From positions 882,501 to 946,500 of the forward strand of contig JAKNDB010000068.1 of assembly GCA_024305405.1 (NCBI GenBank): a stretch of DNA of 64,000 nt, read 5' to 3'. This stretch comes from Dirofilaria immitis. Lineage: Eukaryota > Nematoda > Chromadorea > Rhabditida > Onchocercidae. A model generated the notes under the pieces. It saw only the letters and a program-made list of their open reading frames with translations. It had not been told where the DNA came from and made no database searches. Of this stretch, positions 15,101 through 28,132 are shown one piece after another (position 1 is the stretch's first letter; the number at the start of each line of letters is the position of its first letter). A program made the position numbers and the translations under genes.

Positions 15101-18100
15101 ATTCCATCTTTGCTAATTTTATATACTGGCCTCTTTATTTTATTAGCCAATTTCGTTTACATCATCTACCATAATAATAAAATGGATGTTTGTTTGACAT
15201 TTACAATCCTCAATTACTTTTATCTTAAAACATTTGGCTAATTTGCTAGACTTATTATCACTATTTTTCAAGTCAAAATTCAAAAAAAAATCTTAAATCA
15301 AGCTACTAGGCTTATCAAGATAAATATTGATTTATACCTGTGAATAGTTTTTAGAGTTAAAAATTAAAGAGAGATATGAAAAATAAAATAATTTCATTGC
15401 TATTCTTCAAAGTATAATGGAAAAACTATCATCACTGAATGCAATAAAAGCCTTATTATTGGCTCATTATTGAGCCAAGACTTTATTATTATTATTATTA
15501 TTTTTAAAGATCTGTTAAAATGCCTAGCAACTATTGTATTATATCAGGATATTTAGTATGATATTAAAAGTGATGGATGATTATTGGATTGGATGATTTG
15601 AAAGATCATTTATTTGTTCATAATCTTGCTACTACTGTAAAACAAATATCAAATATTTCTTTTTGCTTGCCCAGCTGTAATATAAACTTAATAAACTTAA
15701 GTTTCATACTTTCCCGATATGTAAATAAATGAATGATAAGCATTAAAAAGTGTATCAAAAATTAGATAAATAAACTTTAACAAACATAATCCTTTGAAAT
15801 GAACGATTAGTAAAATGAATTCAATAAAACTTATAAAACTTTATCATTCCTGAATTTAACATTTACTCATTACCAAGACTAATGGATACAAAATTTTTAC
15901 GCTCTCGAATTTTACCTCTAGAAATAATGGACGTTATGTAACTTTATGCTTCTCGAGTTATGCATTTAATTATTCAAAAAAAAAAAAAATGGATGAAGTA
16001 AAAGACTGAATTTTTATCGCTTCATTATTTTAATATTACTTTTAGAAAAGTATCAATGGAAAAAATTTTGAATTCCAAAAATAAAATTTACATATTATTG
16101 GATCGAAATTTTCGATCTTTTTATTTTCGAAGTTTTCTCTCTCTTACTTGATAAATTCAACCTTTAAATTACCTTTTTTGGTGTATGAGAAATGATATTA
16201 CTTTAGTATCAACCTTTTTTGGTATACGACAAAAGGTATTATATTAGTATCTATCACTAAGGTAGAATATGAGGAAAATTATTGTTTAAAAATTTTTATC
16301 ACTTTTAATCATATCATTTAAATACGAGAAAAGAAGAAACATGAGAAAAATAATAAGTATGATAAAGATTAATTAAATGACTTTTCTTTTTTTTTTTTTA
16401 TCAATTTAGATTTTATCAATCGTATTGTTATATGTATAATAATAAGATTGATTGTTCTATTATGAAATGATAAAGTAAATGTTTCTTTTTTTTTTTATCA
16501 ATTAGACTTTATCAATCTTATTATTATGTGTATAATAAGATTTGACTTTTTTTTTTATCAATTTAGACTTTATCAATCGTATTATTATATGTATAATAAT
16601 AAGATTGATTGTTCTATTATGAAATGATAAAGTAAATATTTTTATTTGTTTAAAAATTTTATAAAAATTATTATGCACACAAAAATATACTATTTGAATT
16701 TATTTTTACATATTTACATTATTCGGAAAATATTCATTCATTCATTCATTCATATATATTTTATTATTGTAATTGATATGTTAATAAAAGTTTAGATTGT
16801 GTAAATTGGAAATTGTAACAAATGAAAAAAGATTAAAATAGGAAGAAATCATTTTGTAATGAAATCATAAATCCGATCAAAGAGCTCATAAACTAAGATG
16901 AAATTAGGACTTCTTACTCCTTTTGTATATCTTTCGGATTAATTACACTCAAAACATTCTGTGTTTATTCGTTGTCTACAAATTATTTCTATCTTATTTA
17001 TTGTAATCAACAATAAACTATCAATAAATTGGCTATTAAATAGCTTTATATGAGTTGTAATGTTTAAAGGTCATGCATTTTTTTATCACTTCATTAATAA
17101 CTTTCTATTTCATTGACCTTTTATTTTTATACAATTATTATAATTTTGGAAATATAACAATGAAAGCAATCGAGAATACAATATCGAGAATAATATTGTT
17201 TTTTAAAGAAGATGAGACAAGAAATTAAGTTTTTCCTGAGGGATCAATCAATATTATGAGATAATTTTTATATTAAAATTAAAAATTTTCAAATATTGTC
17301 GAATTAATCTTACTTATCTAAAAAAAAAAAAAATTAACGAACACTGTTAAAAGATAATGTTTTTTTTTTTTATCACTTAATTAATAAATGTAAATCAATG
17401 CAGCAATAGATAAAATGATTATTTATTGATTATCTAAATGTCAAATTTTATATTTAACTTTTAGGTATCTCAAAGTGGTTACGATAACTGTCAATTATTA
17501 GATGAAAGATTAATTGGTGTATGTCAAACACCGGAACAGCAATCATCGATCAGTATCGTTTTTCGAGATTTTTCACCACTTCCCGGTGCATTAGAATTTA
17601 AACCAGGCAACAGCTATTATTTTATCAGTAAGTTTAAAATTTATTTAATTTTACAAAAATTTCACTAACACTAAGTTATATATTTGAAGCATGCATACAA
17701 AAAAAATTAAAAGTGCCAAAATCATAGATCAAAGTGTAAATTATTCTAAAATTGATCAAATATTTTATAATATATTATAAAATATTATCATCTTATTCCA
17801 TTTGATTATTTAAGTTTAAATCTTATCATCAACTATATGAAATTTTTACTATTTATCATTTGATTGTATTTGATTGTTTAATTTTCAACTTCATTGTTCG
17901 ATTATATTTTTAATGAATTTAAGAGAGAGAAAAAAAAAGGAATTAATCGAGAAATGACAAACTTATGTTATAGCAAAGTTTCGTTAATCAATTTATGTTC
18001 TATAAATTATATCAATGAAATGATAATAAAAAAATAATAATTTATTTATCCTTCTGAAAATATCATTCCGATTGAGAAAGATTTAGCAACAATGATATTG

Positions 18101-21100
18101 ATATTCGTCTTTAATTTTCTTTATCTTTTTTACTTCAATATTATTTATGATACTATCATTATCATAAATTAATCATTCCATTACATTGCATAACAAAATT
18201 GATAATATATAAATGAGAATTCTTTTTTTTTTTATAAATTAAATTTAAAAAAAAAATAATTTTTCGAAAAAATAAAAATGAAAATTCATTTTAGCAAAGA
18301 CATATATGAATGATAGAAAAATAACAAAAATTTTTTTTCTTTTTCTTTTAAATTATTAAATTAAATTTTTAAAAATAATTTTTTTCGTTTTTTCCAATAA
18401 TTCAATTCAAATAATTATTATTTCAAATTAAAAAATTATTTTTGATTAGAAATTTCATTCAAAATTTCATTTTAATTTGGCCTAAATTATAAAACAAAAA
18501 AAAAATTTTCAACAAATTATGCAAACAAAAACAAATTGATAAATTTAATTTCATAATTTTATACAAAAACAAAATCTTTTTCATTCATACATTCATACAT
18601 TCATTCATGAAATATTCAATAAAGAATCGAAATAAATAAATCGAAATAAATAAACAAATAAATCGAAATAAATAAATCGAAATAAATAAATAAATAAATC
18701 GAAATAAATAAATAAATAAATAAATCGAAATAAATAAATAAATAAATGCGATAAATAATTTTATTGTAAAAATTCATCGAAAAAAAGAAAAAAGGTTGAA
18801 AAGTTGAATAATTTTTTGGGAAAAAAATATTTTACTTTTTATGCGCAAATATTAATTAAAATTTATTTGTTTATTTTTGCCATACTCTAATAATTTTGCT
18901 TATAACAATAAATTTTAATAAATCGTAGATTTAGAAAAAAATAAAATAATTTTCCAAAGATTTAAATATTTCAATCAATAATTAATTTAAAATATATACA
19001 GCTACTTTTAATAATAATTATTAATGAGAGGAAGTAAAATTTCACGTGTCATTACACTTGCGTGTTAAATATATGTAAGACATTCGTAAAAAACTTTCGA
19101 AAGATTTAAATATTTCAATCAATGATTAATTTAAAATATATACAGCTACTTTTAATAATAATTATTAATGAGAGGAAGTAAAATTTCACGTGTCATTACA
19201 CTTGCGTGTCAAATATACGTAAGAAAGATGTTCATGGAGCAGGTGTATTTTCAATTGCGTAATTATCGTTCTCACTTAATATAGTAAGTATTGTCGGCAA
19301 TCAAAAATAATTCTTCAATGGCATCATCATCATCATCATTAAACAATATTAATAAGGAAAAGAGCCAAGTAGCCAAGTGATTAGGATAAGGAAGATGAAG
19401 AACAAAGAGAAACGATCTAATATAATCAATTTTTTTTTTCACCTAATATGATTCTTGAAATTGATTTTGAAGAAATTCAGGATGAAGGAAATAGATAATC
19501 TCGACTATTTTTTAGTCTCGACTAAATTTTTTCTATCTTAAATATCGATCATGCCATTTTCATATTACATATTTTTTACATACAATCTTTGTATTATATC
19601 ATTTTTTTTTCTTTAAAGTAAAATTTTGAGATTGTAATGAATTAATATCATTTTCGCCTGTCATTTAAATGATTAATAAGTTTTCTCTTTCTTTTGTTAA
19701 TATTGGGAAAAAAAAAGGAAATCGAAATCAATCATTTCTTATGTCAATTTATACCTTAATACATCTTGACCTTGATAACGTTCATATCTTTTTACATTCT
19801 TTTACATTTCCTCATAAATGAGAAATATTTTAAAAAAAAAAAAAAAAAAGCGATCACAGATGGTTACTTTACATATATATTGTGTGTGATAAGATGACAT
19901 TTCTTCCGTTCTCGTACAATTCACATTCTTCTTTTCCTAATAATAGCATTTTCTTATAAGAATGAAGAAAGGATGTCGAAAGTTTCATAAAATAATTCCT
20001 CAATAATCTAAATTAATTTATATTTCTCGAAGAATTTACATATCGAGAATGAATGATTGGCTATAATTGCAATGTTTGAAGGAACGAATATTGTTATAGC
20101 AAGCATTGTTTCGCATAAATTTTATTAGCAAATTAAAAATTCAATTTATTTTTAATCAATTTAACAATTTAAGTAAATATTAAAACTTTTAGAAAAAAAA
20201 TTGATAAATTTGAAAAGATTTAAATTAATATAAAAGCAGTTGAAAATTATAAATTTACAATTTATAAAATCAATAAATATATTTTGAAAATTGAAATGAT
20301 AAAAATTGAATGAAAAGTTTGTTACATTTTTGGAAGGAATTTTTTTTTTTTTTTTTACATCGAAATTGGGAATGATCGAAAAGATAAAAGATGCCGCTTA
20401 TTATTTTACCATCTGTAAAATTTTGATAAAGTATTTATTGTTGCTTTTTTTAGCCACATCAGATGGTACAAAAATGGTATCGATAGGCGATCTGGCGGTT
20501 TATGTGCTAGTGAACATATGAAAATTAAATTCGAAATTCAATCAGGTAAATGTTGCCCATTAAAAGTCATTTTTTTTCATATTATCATTATATTTGATTG
20601 AATTATAAAATATTGCACTTAAATGTAAGATTATTTGTTAGCTAAAAATAGTAGTAACATATAGGAGAAACAAGCTAATTATTAATGAATCATATTGTAA
20701 AAATGTCATAGTTTGATTGATAACTTAGTATCAATGCCAATCAAATAATATCCAAATGAACAGGTGTAACTGACAAAAACTATTTGTTCTTTTTCAGTGA
20801 AAAAAAAAAAAGACAATAAAATTTGGTGACCTAATTGAGTTCCCTTACATTGAAGCATTTTAATTGATCTAGTAAGATACAAATTGATCTATACGATCTT
20901 TTATCATATTCAATATTTAACGAAATAAATAATTGGACAAAATGTTTGATTATGATATATCATGGATGGATATAATATTAATTTTAATTGGTCTCACAAT
21001 ATATTGCTAGTATAATGGGAACAAACAATAATATTGTATTATAGATCACAATTCATATTTAATGAGAAGGTTAAATATGCAAATAAATAAATATACACAT

Positions 21101-24100
21101 ATACTTGCATACTTCAATATTCACTTCATGTTCATTTTATCGTTATAAACCAAGGACAATTATTTATTTATTTATTTATTTATGCATTATTTGATGATAA
21201 CTGCTTATTGTCGCTGTCGCTGTTGTTATTATTGTCGCAATGAAATCTTTTAGTCCTAAATTTGTTGGAGAAATTTTTAGAAAAGGGAAGGAATGAAAGA
21301 TAAATTTAAAAATTATATTTGAAGCTAAATGAAATAATCTTATTTCAAAATTAAGACAATTTTAATTTTTGAAATAATTTTGAAATTTGAAAAGCTAAAA
21401 TTTAAAAGTATAAAAGTAAATTTTATTAAATAGCGGAATAAGTAAACAAGGATTGCTAATCAACAATCAACAATTACTAATCATTTATTGCTATCACATA
21501 AAATTCTTTTCTATTTCCTATATCAAATTTTATATTTTGAAAGTTTTAATTTTAAACATCAAATATTTCACTGCTAAAAAACTTTTGCCTAATCTGTCAA
21601 ACTTTTTAGACTATCTAGGCCAGTATTATAAATGAATATGATCTAAAAATTGATTTAAAAAATTTAGATCATTGTTCTTTAACAACAACTTTGTAAATAA
21701 TGAGCCAATTAAAGGCAATAATAAATTGATTACCTATATTCAATTTTTGTCTTTCATTCCTTCCTTAATTTTCTCTACTATTTCCTTAATCAAATAAATA
21801 ATGCTTAGAGAGTACACTTAATATATTTTACTACAGTTCAAATCGAGCAGCTGATTTATGCGGATTGGATTAATCTTAAATTAAGCATATCCGGCAAACT
21901 AGTAATTTCATTCTATTTCTAAGGGGTTAACTGTTAATTAATTCATTATTCGAAGGTTGACAAAAAGAGATTTTGAGTTCCGATTTTCAATTTTGGAAAA
22001 TTTCATTGTTATGAATATGTGATCTTCTTATATGGATTAATATTTAGGATTAATGAATATCTCAAATACTATTGAAATCTGGGAAATTATGCTAATTTCA
22101 AGGTCTTTGAATGAGAGAGTTTATTATTATTATTATTATAGACATTGCTTGACATTAATAATAGCTATAAACTTTTTGATTAAAAGTTTATTTACAAAAA
22201 ATAATTAATTTTGATAATTTGAAATTAATGAAACTATGTTGCAACAAATGTTCAAAAATTTTATTTTATCGATCGAAACAAAAGTTTCAAATGCAATATT
22301 AAAGCAAAAAATAATTTTAAACGAAGATAAAAAAAAAAAAGAAAATGATTAAAATGATAAGTTAATAAATTAATTAAAAATAATCATAAATTTATAATGA
22401 ATTTTTATACATCAAATTAAAGCAATTTTTTGCAGATCGAAATGATAATCTCAATGATTATTTTGAACCTTCAAGCGCTCATTTTAGGCATCGATTACAG
22501 TAAGTTTTTACTTTTTCAAAATTTATTAAAATTAGCCTGCCAGCATATTTTTGATCTAAAAGAAGTCGTTTGCAAATTTATTGCATAGAGCGTAAAATAA
22601 TTTTTAAACGATTGATAAAAAAAATGATTAGAATGGTGATAAATAGAATGATAATATTTCAAAAAAAAAAATAATAAAATGATTAGAATGGTGATAAATA
22701 GAATGATAATATTTCGAATTTTCCTTCTTTTTGAAATGAAAAAAAAAAAAAAAAGAAAATTTCATTGAAATAAGTATGTATACATCAATAAATTAGTTGT
22801 TATCTTCATGGCTTAATTATATACTCTTAAATTAAGAAATAATTTAATTTTTAATACAACAAACAACAAATTATTTATTTATTAATAGCAAATTTAAAAA
22901 AAAAAAAAAAGTACGATAATTGCTTAAAATAAAAACGAAAATTATTAACTTTTATGCAATAAAATTTGTTTTTGTTTTAAATTTTTATTATTAATTTTAA
23001 GACAAATTTTTTGAATTAAAAAAAAAAGAATTTTAGATTTTGAATAAAAAAAAAAAAAAAGCAAAAGCAAATTTGCCTTTTCATAATATATTCCTTGCTA
23101 AAAATTCTGATAAACACTTTAAAATCGAAATTTTAAACGGAAAAAAAAATGAATTTTATAGGAATTCAGCTGAAGTATCAACCCCATTATTGTATATAAT
23201 TCATACTAGTGATTCGTCTGCTGAAGGATATTCAGCATCAGAAGATGGTTAGCTTTTTAAAATTTCATTTATGCATATTATATTTGATCATTTTAGTTAT
23301 TATGAAAGTTTCCATCTCCTCATATGATTCAATGAATATTGTAATAAATGAATCAGTTCATGCAAATGAAACAGATGCCTTATAATAGATACATTCATCA
23401 AATGCTCATTAAGACGAACAAAAGAGTTGATGGCGCAGTTTGGCATTCCCTAAAGGAGGGAAAAAAAAACAAAAGATACCGCTTTTGTAATATAAGTATC
23501 ATAGGAGATGATACTTAAATAATGATCCATTATTCAACACCTGCCCAGATCAGTAATAGAGAAAATTATAATAGATGAAATACTATAATTAATGGGCAAA
23601 TAAATTTCACTTTATAAAAATGACAAGAGTAAAAAAAGTTTGATTACCTTTCAAAAGCTCATTGTTGGATTTGCATATTGAGACCGAAACCATTCACAGG
23701 ATGAAAATTTTATCCTACGCTAATAATACCAATTTTGTCTATGCTACCTTGATTGTTTGCGTATATTGGGTTGGCTGGTAAGTTTAGGTTTGGTGAGGAA
23801 GTAGTTTGATTAGCGCAAACTGATAACTCAAATTAATTTTCATCAATCTTCAAATCTTAGGTTTCGGATGATAATTACAAGAGATCGATTATTTTAAATC
23901 ATTAATTATCCATTAATAAAAAAATTGATTTTTTTATTAATGGATAATTATAAAATTAGATATTTAAATGTCTTCTATTGTAGTCGGAATTTAAAAAATG
24001 AATAAATCAAGTAAAGAATGGCTAGAAAAAACATCGGAAGGTAATCATTTTTATTTTCTATATTTCAAAGTTAATTTTTGTTTGTTTTTTTCAGAAGGCG

Positions 24101-24183
24101 ATGCAGCTTGTAATTATCAATTGAATATATCACTAATGGCGATAACTTTAACATTCTTGTGTTTGTTAACTGTTACTATGTAA
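129..24183 (+). CDS. Ephrin, secreted and probably GPI-anchored
   Basis: Ligand of Eph receptor tyrosine kinases, acting at the cell surface in cell guidance. Seven coding exons join in phase: 129-238, 14205-14328, 17465-17627, 20454-20545, 22436-22499, 23162-23247, 24095-24183, giving about 242 residues. The start at 129 opens a signal peptide (MLINLFIIVIL) and is followed by the ephrin opening RRLPDIYWNSTN. Four cysteines of the ephrin fold are visible (VTIICPQ, GYDNCQ, GVCQTPE, GGLCASE), as is FKPGNSYYFIS. The last exon gives a short hydrophobic C-terminal tail (SLMAITLTFLCLLTV) typical of a GPI signal. In exon 4 the frame breaks at the A5 run 20470-20474: TSDGTK lies before it and NGIDRRSGG after it in another frame, so one A seems missing. 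Family assignment is secure; which of the nematode ephrin paralogues it is cannot be told. Confidence 0.9.
1498..1537. repeat. TTC/CTT microsatellite
   Basis: An almost uninterrupted run of about a dozen TTC units with one CGTC interruption, inside ephrin intron 1. Confidence 0.9.
2168..2258. repeat. Short tandem repeat, about 23-bp unit
   Basis: The unit TTACCTTCATGTACTCCAGG with an ATT spacer is present twice exactly and once or twice in degraded form. It is intronic, with no sign of function. Confidence 0.8.
6077..6100. repeat. GCAT tetranucleotide run
   Basis: Six consecutive GCAT units (palindromic TGCATGCA blocks) in ephrin intron 1; further isolated TGCATGCAT motifs lie just upstream at about 6010-6030. 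Confidence 0.85.
9655..9835. repeat. Degenerate direct repeat of about 40-60 bp
   Basis: Blocks reading GACAAGTTAATTTTAAAAAT followed by TTTATCATCACTTT recur three to four times with small changes in ephrin intron 1. Confidence 0.6.
13956..14096. repeat. Tandem repeat, five copies of about 28 bp
   Basis: The unit AAATGATAAATTGATAAAAA followed by GTTATTTG (or GTTGTTTG) is repeated five times directly upstream of ephrin exon 2. Confidence 0.85.
14329..17464 (+). other. Ephrin intron 2
   Basis: About 3.1 kb of AT-rich sequence between exons 2 and 3. It contains the tripled repeat at 16380-16636 and an ATTC run at about 16731-16753. No exon or RNA gene was recognised. Confidence 0.75.
16380..16636. 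repeat. Three-fold repeat of about 50-100 bp
   Basis: A block containing TTATCAATTTAGA, TTTATCAATCGTATTRTTAT and AAGATTGATTGTTCTATTAT appears in full at about 16384-16486 and 16544-16636, with a shortened middle copy at about 16487-16543. Each copy begins with a long T run. Confidence 0.8.
18617..18752. repeat. AAATAAATCG satellite-like array
   Basis: Runs of AAAT units interrupted by CGAAATAAATAAAT at regular steps, spanning about 135 bp in ephrin intron 3. Confidence 0.85.
18951..19080. repeat. Direct repeat, copy 1 (130 bp)
   Basis: Starts TTTCCAAAGATTTAAATATT and ends near ATATGTAAGA. It repeats at 19095-19224 with about five differences and an offset of 144 bp. The conserved core holds a CACGTG palindrome within TTTCACGTGTCATTACACTT. 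Confidence 0.9.
19095..19224. repeat. Direct repeat, copy 2 (130 bp)
   Basis: Second copy of the block at 18951-19080, again carrying CACGTG and the second half-site CTTGCGTG. A 14-bp spacer separates the copies. Confidence 0.9.
20546..24094 (+). other. Ephrin introns 4 to 6
   Basis: Introns 20546-22435, 22500-23161 and 23248-24094 are AT-rich. The second holds a duplicated block of about 35 bp (22628-22662 and 22680-22714). The third holds a spliced-looking ORF at 23701-23777 and a second ORF at 23998-24040 that I do not accept as exons, because exon 6 joins 24095 directly in phase. Confidence 0.65.
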
Positions 24184-24353
24184 TTATTTCGATTTATCAT
24201 TAAATATTCAAACGTATTCTAACCAGTTATTTACTTTCGATGATCGCTGATGATAGCTATGTATTTTTATCTAATAACGTGGTAAGCTATTGATTTTGCT
24301 AAGTATGGAACAATGGCACTTTATCGGAATTATTCCAAATTGTAAATTATGTA

Positions 24354-24359
24354 AATAAA
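24354..24359 (+). terminator. AATAAA polyadenylation signal, ephrin
   Basis: First canonical AATAAA after the ephrin stop, about 170 nt downstream, giving a plausible 3' end. Confidence 0.5.
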
Positions 24360-26100
24360 TTTAGTATAGTCTAATCAATCTATAATATTCATGAAAGTTA
24401 CTTCATGATTGCATCTACACATATTTATCATTTTTATTATTCAGTGATAATGAACTGGTTTGTAATTTATCTTGCAATATTTTAAACTATACAATCAATA
24501 TTTTGTGAAGGAAAGACCTAGAATATTTTGCTCTTTCAACGTAATGAAGATTGATATATTTTTATCATCAGAAGTTTTTTGCGTTGATTTGATTGATGGA
24601 ATTTGCCACTTGCTTGAGTATAGAATCGGAAATTTCTTAGAAAATTATGCTTGATAAGGAATCTAGTACCAAAATTAATGAATTTTGAGATGACAGTAAC
24701 GATTGTTGCATGTTATTTTTCGATTGGGATGTCAAAATACCTATCCAGTAAAATTTCTTGAGCATTTTATTATCCAATCGTAAATGATTCATAACTAATG
24801 GATTGCAAGAAACATGAGGACATATAAAAAGATGAGAAGGAGGAAACTGAAAAATTCGTAATTTGTATATGAAACACTTTATTACATTTTATTTAAAAAT
24901 ATTTTATTAATTACCATATTCCACATATATCATCCGAAAGATTTCATTATCTGATATTATATTGTCGAATCATAAAAGATTGATAATTGATGGGTTGCAA
25001 AAACGTCATCCAAAAAAGCATTTTTAAAAATCTCCTTTTCAGACTTTACTTTCTTTGGTAGGATATTTGTGTTTGTATAATTCATTGTTCTTTCTTTATA
25101 TTATATTTGATTCAAATGCCTTCGAGAAGTTGTGTATTTGCTTTTGTTAATTAAAAAAATTTGTAACGTTTTCTCCTTCGAATGAATTTATATGAGAATA
25201 TACATGAATACAAAAAAAAATCAGTTTCATTTTTTCGAAATATTTTTAACCGAGCAGCGTCACTATAATTTCAATGACATATTTTCATTCTTTTCTGAAT
25301 TTTTGTTTTATATTCTTTATAATATACACTCGGAAGATCACACATTATAACTGCAAAATCTATTCCGGCTTATTATTTAATTTAAATACGTATCGGAATA
25401 TTGACATTTTTATGAATAGATAATACAGAGAAATATATATGGACAACTTCTTGATATTTGAAATTTCAGAAAATATACAACGTGAAAGTCAGTAGCAACA
25501 AAATGTACTTGTAGTGATTTTTTTTTTTTTGAAATATATTTTTAGTATCAAATAATACAGAGATTAAAGATGTGAGCTTTGCTCGTTATCGTCAAGAATC
25601 ACTTTTTATCTTCAAGTTTGGATACTGAGTTTTTCCTTAAATTTCACAGATTTGAAAATAACAAAAACTGCTCAAAATGAAAGCACGAGTATATTATATT
25701 CCTGCAATATTGTTCAAACCTCAAACTGAATGATTCAATATTTTTCACATAAAAGTACAATGAAAGAGTAAGACAAAGATTAGATAATGCTGCGTTTGAG
25801 AGAGAGACAGGAAAAATTCCTCTAATTTAAACAAATACAAAAATAAGGAAATTGACTAGGAATTACTTGCCTAAGATTTTTTCATGGGATTCTTGTTTTG
25901 GTTATTCTTTCCCCATAATATTTTAATTCAAATGGAAAAGGAGGAAGAAAGAAAAGCAAAGAGAGACCGACTGGACAGAGCCGATTTTGAATCAAAACTT
26001 CTTCAAGAAGAGGGTATCTAATTTGGTTTTTAAAACACCAAGTATTGTGAACAGGAAATCTAGAAAGTATTCTTTTTCTTTGACTATAGTTTTATAATTA
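24360..26100. other. Convergent intergenic region
   Basis: Lies between the 3' ends of the ephrin (+) and the STK16-like kinase (-). It is less repetitive than the ephrin introns, but I see no conserved protein, RNA gene or mobile element. Confidence 0.6.
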
Positions 26101-28132
26101 CTAGAACCCTTCTAGTAGTTCACAAACTGAAATAATGCTCGGTCGGTCTTTTGGATCGACAGCTATCATCAAGCGAATTGCATCTAGGATTTTTGACTGT
26201 ATCTGAAAACAAATGAAAGCTTGAATTTAATAGTGAAATCAAGAATCTTCTTCATTTTCCTTTTATCTCTACCCAAGAAATTTTTGGTGTTTTATTGAAT
26301 CTAATATTAAATATTTTCATAGCACTTTCCTACATAGGCGATTTATTGTTACCATACAAATTGAACTTACGGATGATTTTCATTATATGTAATTTTTCCT
26401 GACTGAACAGCAAGTGCGATGCTATCACCACGTTCATAAATATCATCAAATGGTGAGCGAAAGAAACATAAGGCGAATAAAAGCAACCAAGCGACTGAAA
26501 TTTGATGCTTTTTCCCTTTATTTTTCGCTATCAATAGTATTAAAGAGTTATATTTAGAAAGCTTAAATTTAATTACAATAAGAAGAAATTAAAAACGATA
26601 CAAACCCAAATATCTAGAGATTGATCGATTACTGAACCGACTTCACAAACAAAAAGCTCTGGTGCACGATACGGCATTGAACATAATTCACCAGCTTCAT
26701 CCTAAAACAGCGAGATATTACCAACATTTTGCAAAAAACAAAAAATTTCTTCAATCGCATGCTTTAGCATCTAATAGATAAAATTTAATTTTTAAATTTC
26801 TAAATCAATTATTCACAAATATTTTATAATTCTAACATTACGTGAATGTTTCCAAACTTTTCCGAAAAAATCTTAAGTTAACTAGCAATGGTAAAATCAC
26901 ATAAAAAAGAACTGGCCAGCTGCATTCTTGAATCTTTTCCATCATTAATTATTATTGGACACGCGAAACAACTACCAAAATCCATTAACATCGGTCGATC
27001 ATCATCTGAGAGCAATACATTAGCTGGTTTTATATCTCTAAAAATGTTTACTTTTTTAAAAAAGAAAGAAAATTTGCACAAGAAAGATTTTAGGATTTAT
27101 GCATAAAAACTATTTCAGAAGTCAAAAACGCAATAAGAATTATCTTCATGAATAACAATTAAAAACAGGCCGTTTCTTAAAAATAAAAATAAGCAAAGGC
27201 AAAAGCTTAATAATATCTATTTTATCCTCTCCTATAATTAAAATTACACGAGTTATCCAGTCTCAGAACATCAGAAAGTCCTAAAAGATAAAAAAATGCT
27301 GACCTATGAGCAATGGGAGGCGAAGATGAATGCATGAATTTAATAGCGGAAGCAATTTGTAGAAATAGACGTACTACCCGTTCCTCGACAATATAATTAC
27401 AGCATGGACGACGATCTGTGAGTTCATCTTGAAGAGTACCACGCTGAAATAATATGTAAATCTACTATAATCCGAATTTGTAAGATCCTATAATTCACTC
27501 ACAAGACCAGCAATTCAGAGTATATCTAAGATGAAACATGAAAATCAATAGCATAAAAACACAACTTAATTATCTCTTCCAAAATTTCTCGAAGAGAAAT
27601 ATCACATACCTCATAAAAATTAAAGATAAGTGAAAATCGAAGACCATGGGGAATTTCATCATCCGCAAAACATTTAAGTGATAGGATATTCGGATGTATT
27701 CCAAACCGTTGTTGCATATCAATTTCATTCTGAACACGCTTAACATCCGTTTTTGAATGACAATCAATCCGTTTTAAGGCCCGTTTATGACCAGTTTTGC
27801 ATTCCTCTACCAGAAATAATTGACTAAAGCCACTGAAAATAAATCCACGTAATATTTGTTCATAATCTTCAACGTTGGGATGATATTTTACTCAAATAAA
27901 TCGAACTACCCATAGTTCCACTTTCTTTCGAAGTACTTCTTGTTGCCTAATCGTTATATGATTATTGACAATGTTCGGTCATTATTAATATAAAATAAAT
28001 TGTTTCTAAAAGAATCTTGTGTTCCCACTTTAAAATATTCAGATCAAGAATTCACCCTTTAGCGAAAGGTTTCAATATCCGATATTGCTGCATTCCGATT
28101 TCAAGATCTGGCTTTCCACAAATACAACCCAT
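26101..28132 (-). CDS. STK16-like serine/threonine kinase (NAK family)
   Basis: Membrane-associated Ser/Thr kinase related to human STK16/MPSK1. Exons on the minus strand: 28132-28056, 27832-27610, 27443-27304, 27037 to about 26917, 26701-26606, 26494-26371, 26202-26101; about 290 residues, close to the family length of about 305. The N-terminus MGCICGKPD offers a myristoylation glycine and palmitoylation cysteines. Visible in order: glycine loop AKGGFSQLFLVEE, lysine in RALKRID, HRDIKPANVLL, MDFGSC, the APE segment SMPYRAPELF, then GDSIALAVQ and VDPKDRP near the end. Two single-base gaps break the frame: the A4 run 26479-26482 (after SLGC) and the T5 run 26190-26194 (restoring HPYSQKILDAIR). 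The exon 4 donor is unclear: phase requires CTG then GCCAGT at 26916, a GC donor. An acceptor TTTTTAG lies 11 nt before the ATG. Confidence 0.88.

Larger units (their letters stand above)
17628..20453 (+). other. Ephrin intron 3
   Basis: About 2.8 kb with the AAATAAATCG tandem array (18617-18752) and the 130-bp direct duplication (18951-19224). The rest is AT-rich sequence without recognised genes. Confidence 0.75.

Noticed and set aside
23984..24040. Exon between ephrin exon 6 and the last exon (reads MNKSSKEWLEKTSE, with a good donor)
   Set aside because: Entering from the acceptor at 23983 meets TAA in the required phase, and exon 6 joins 24095 directly in frame.
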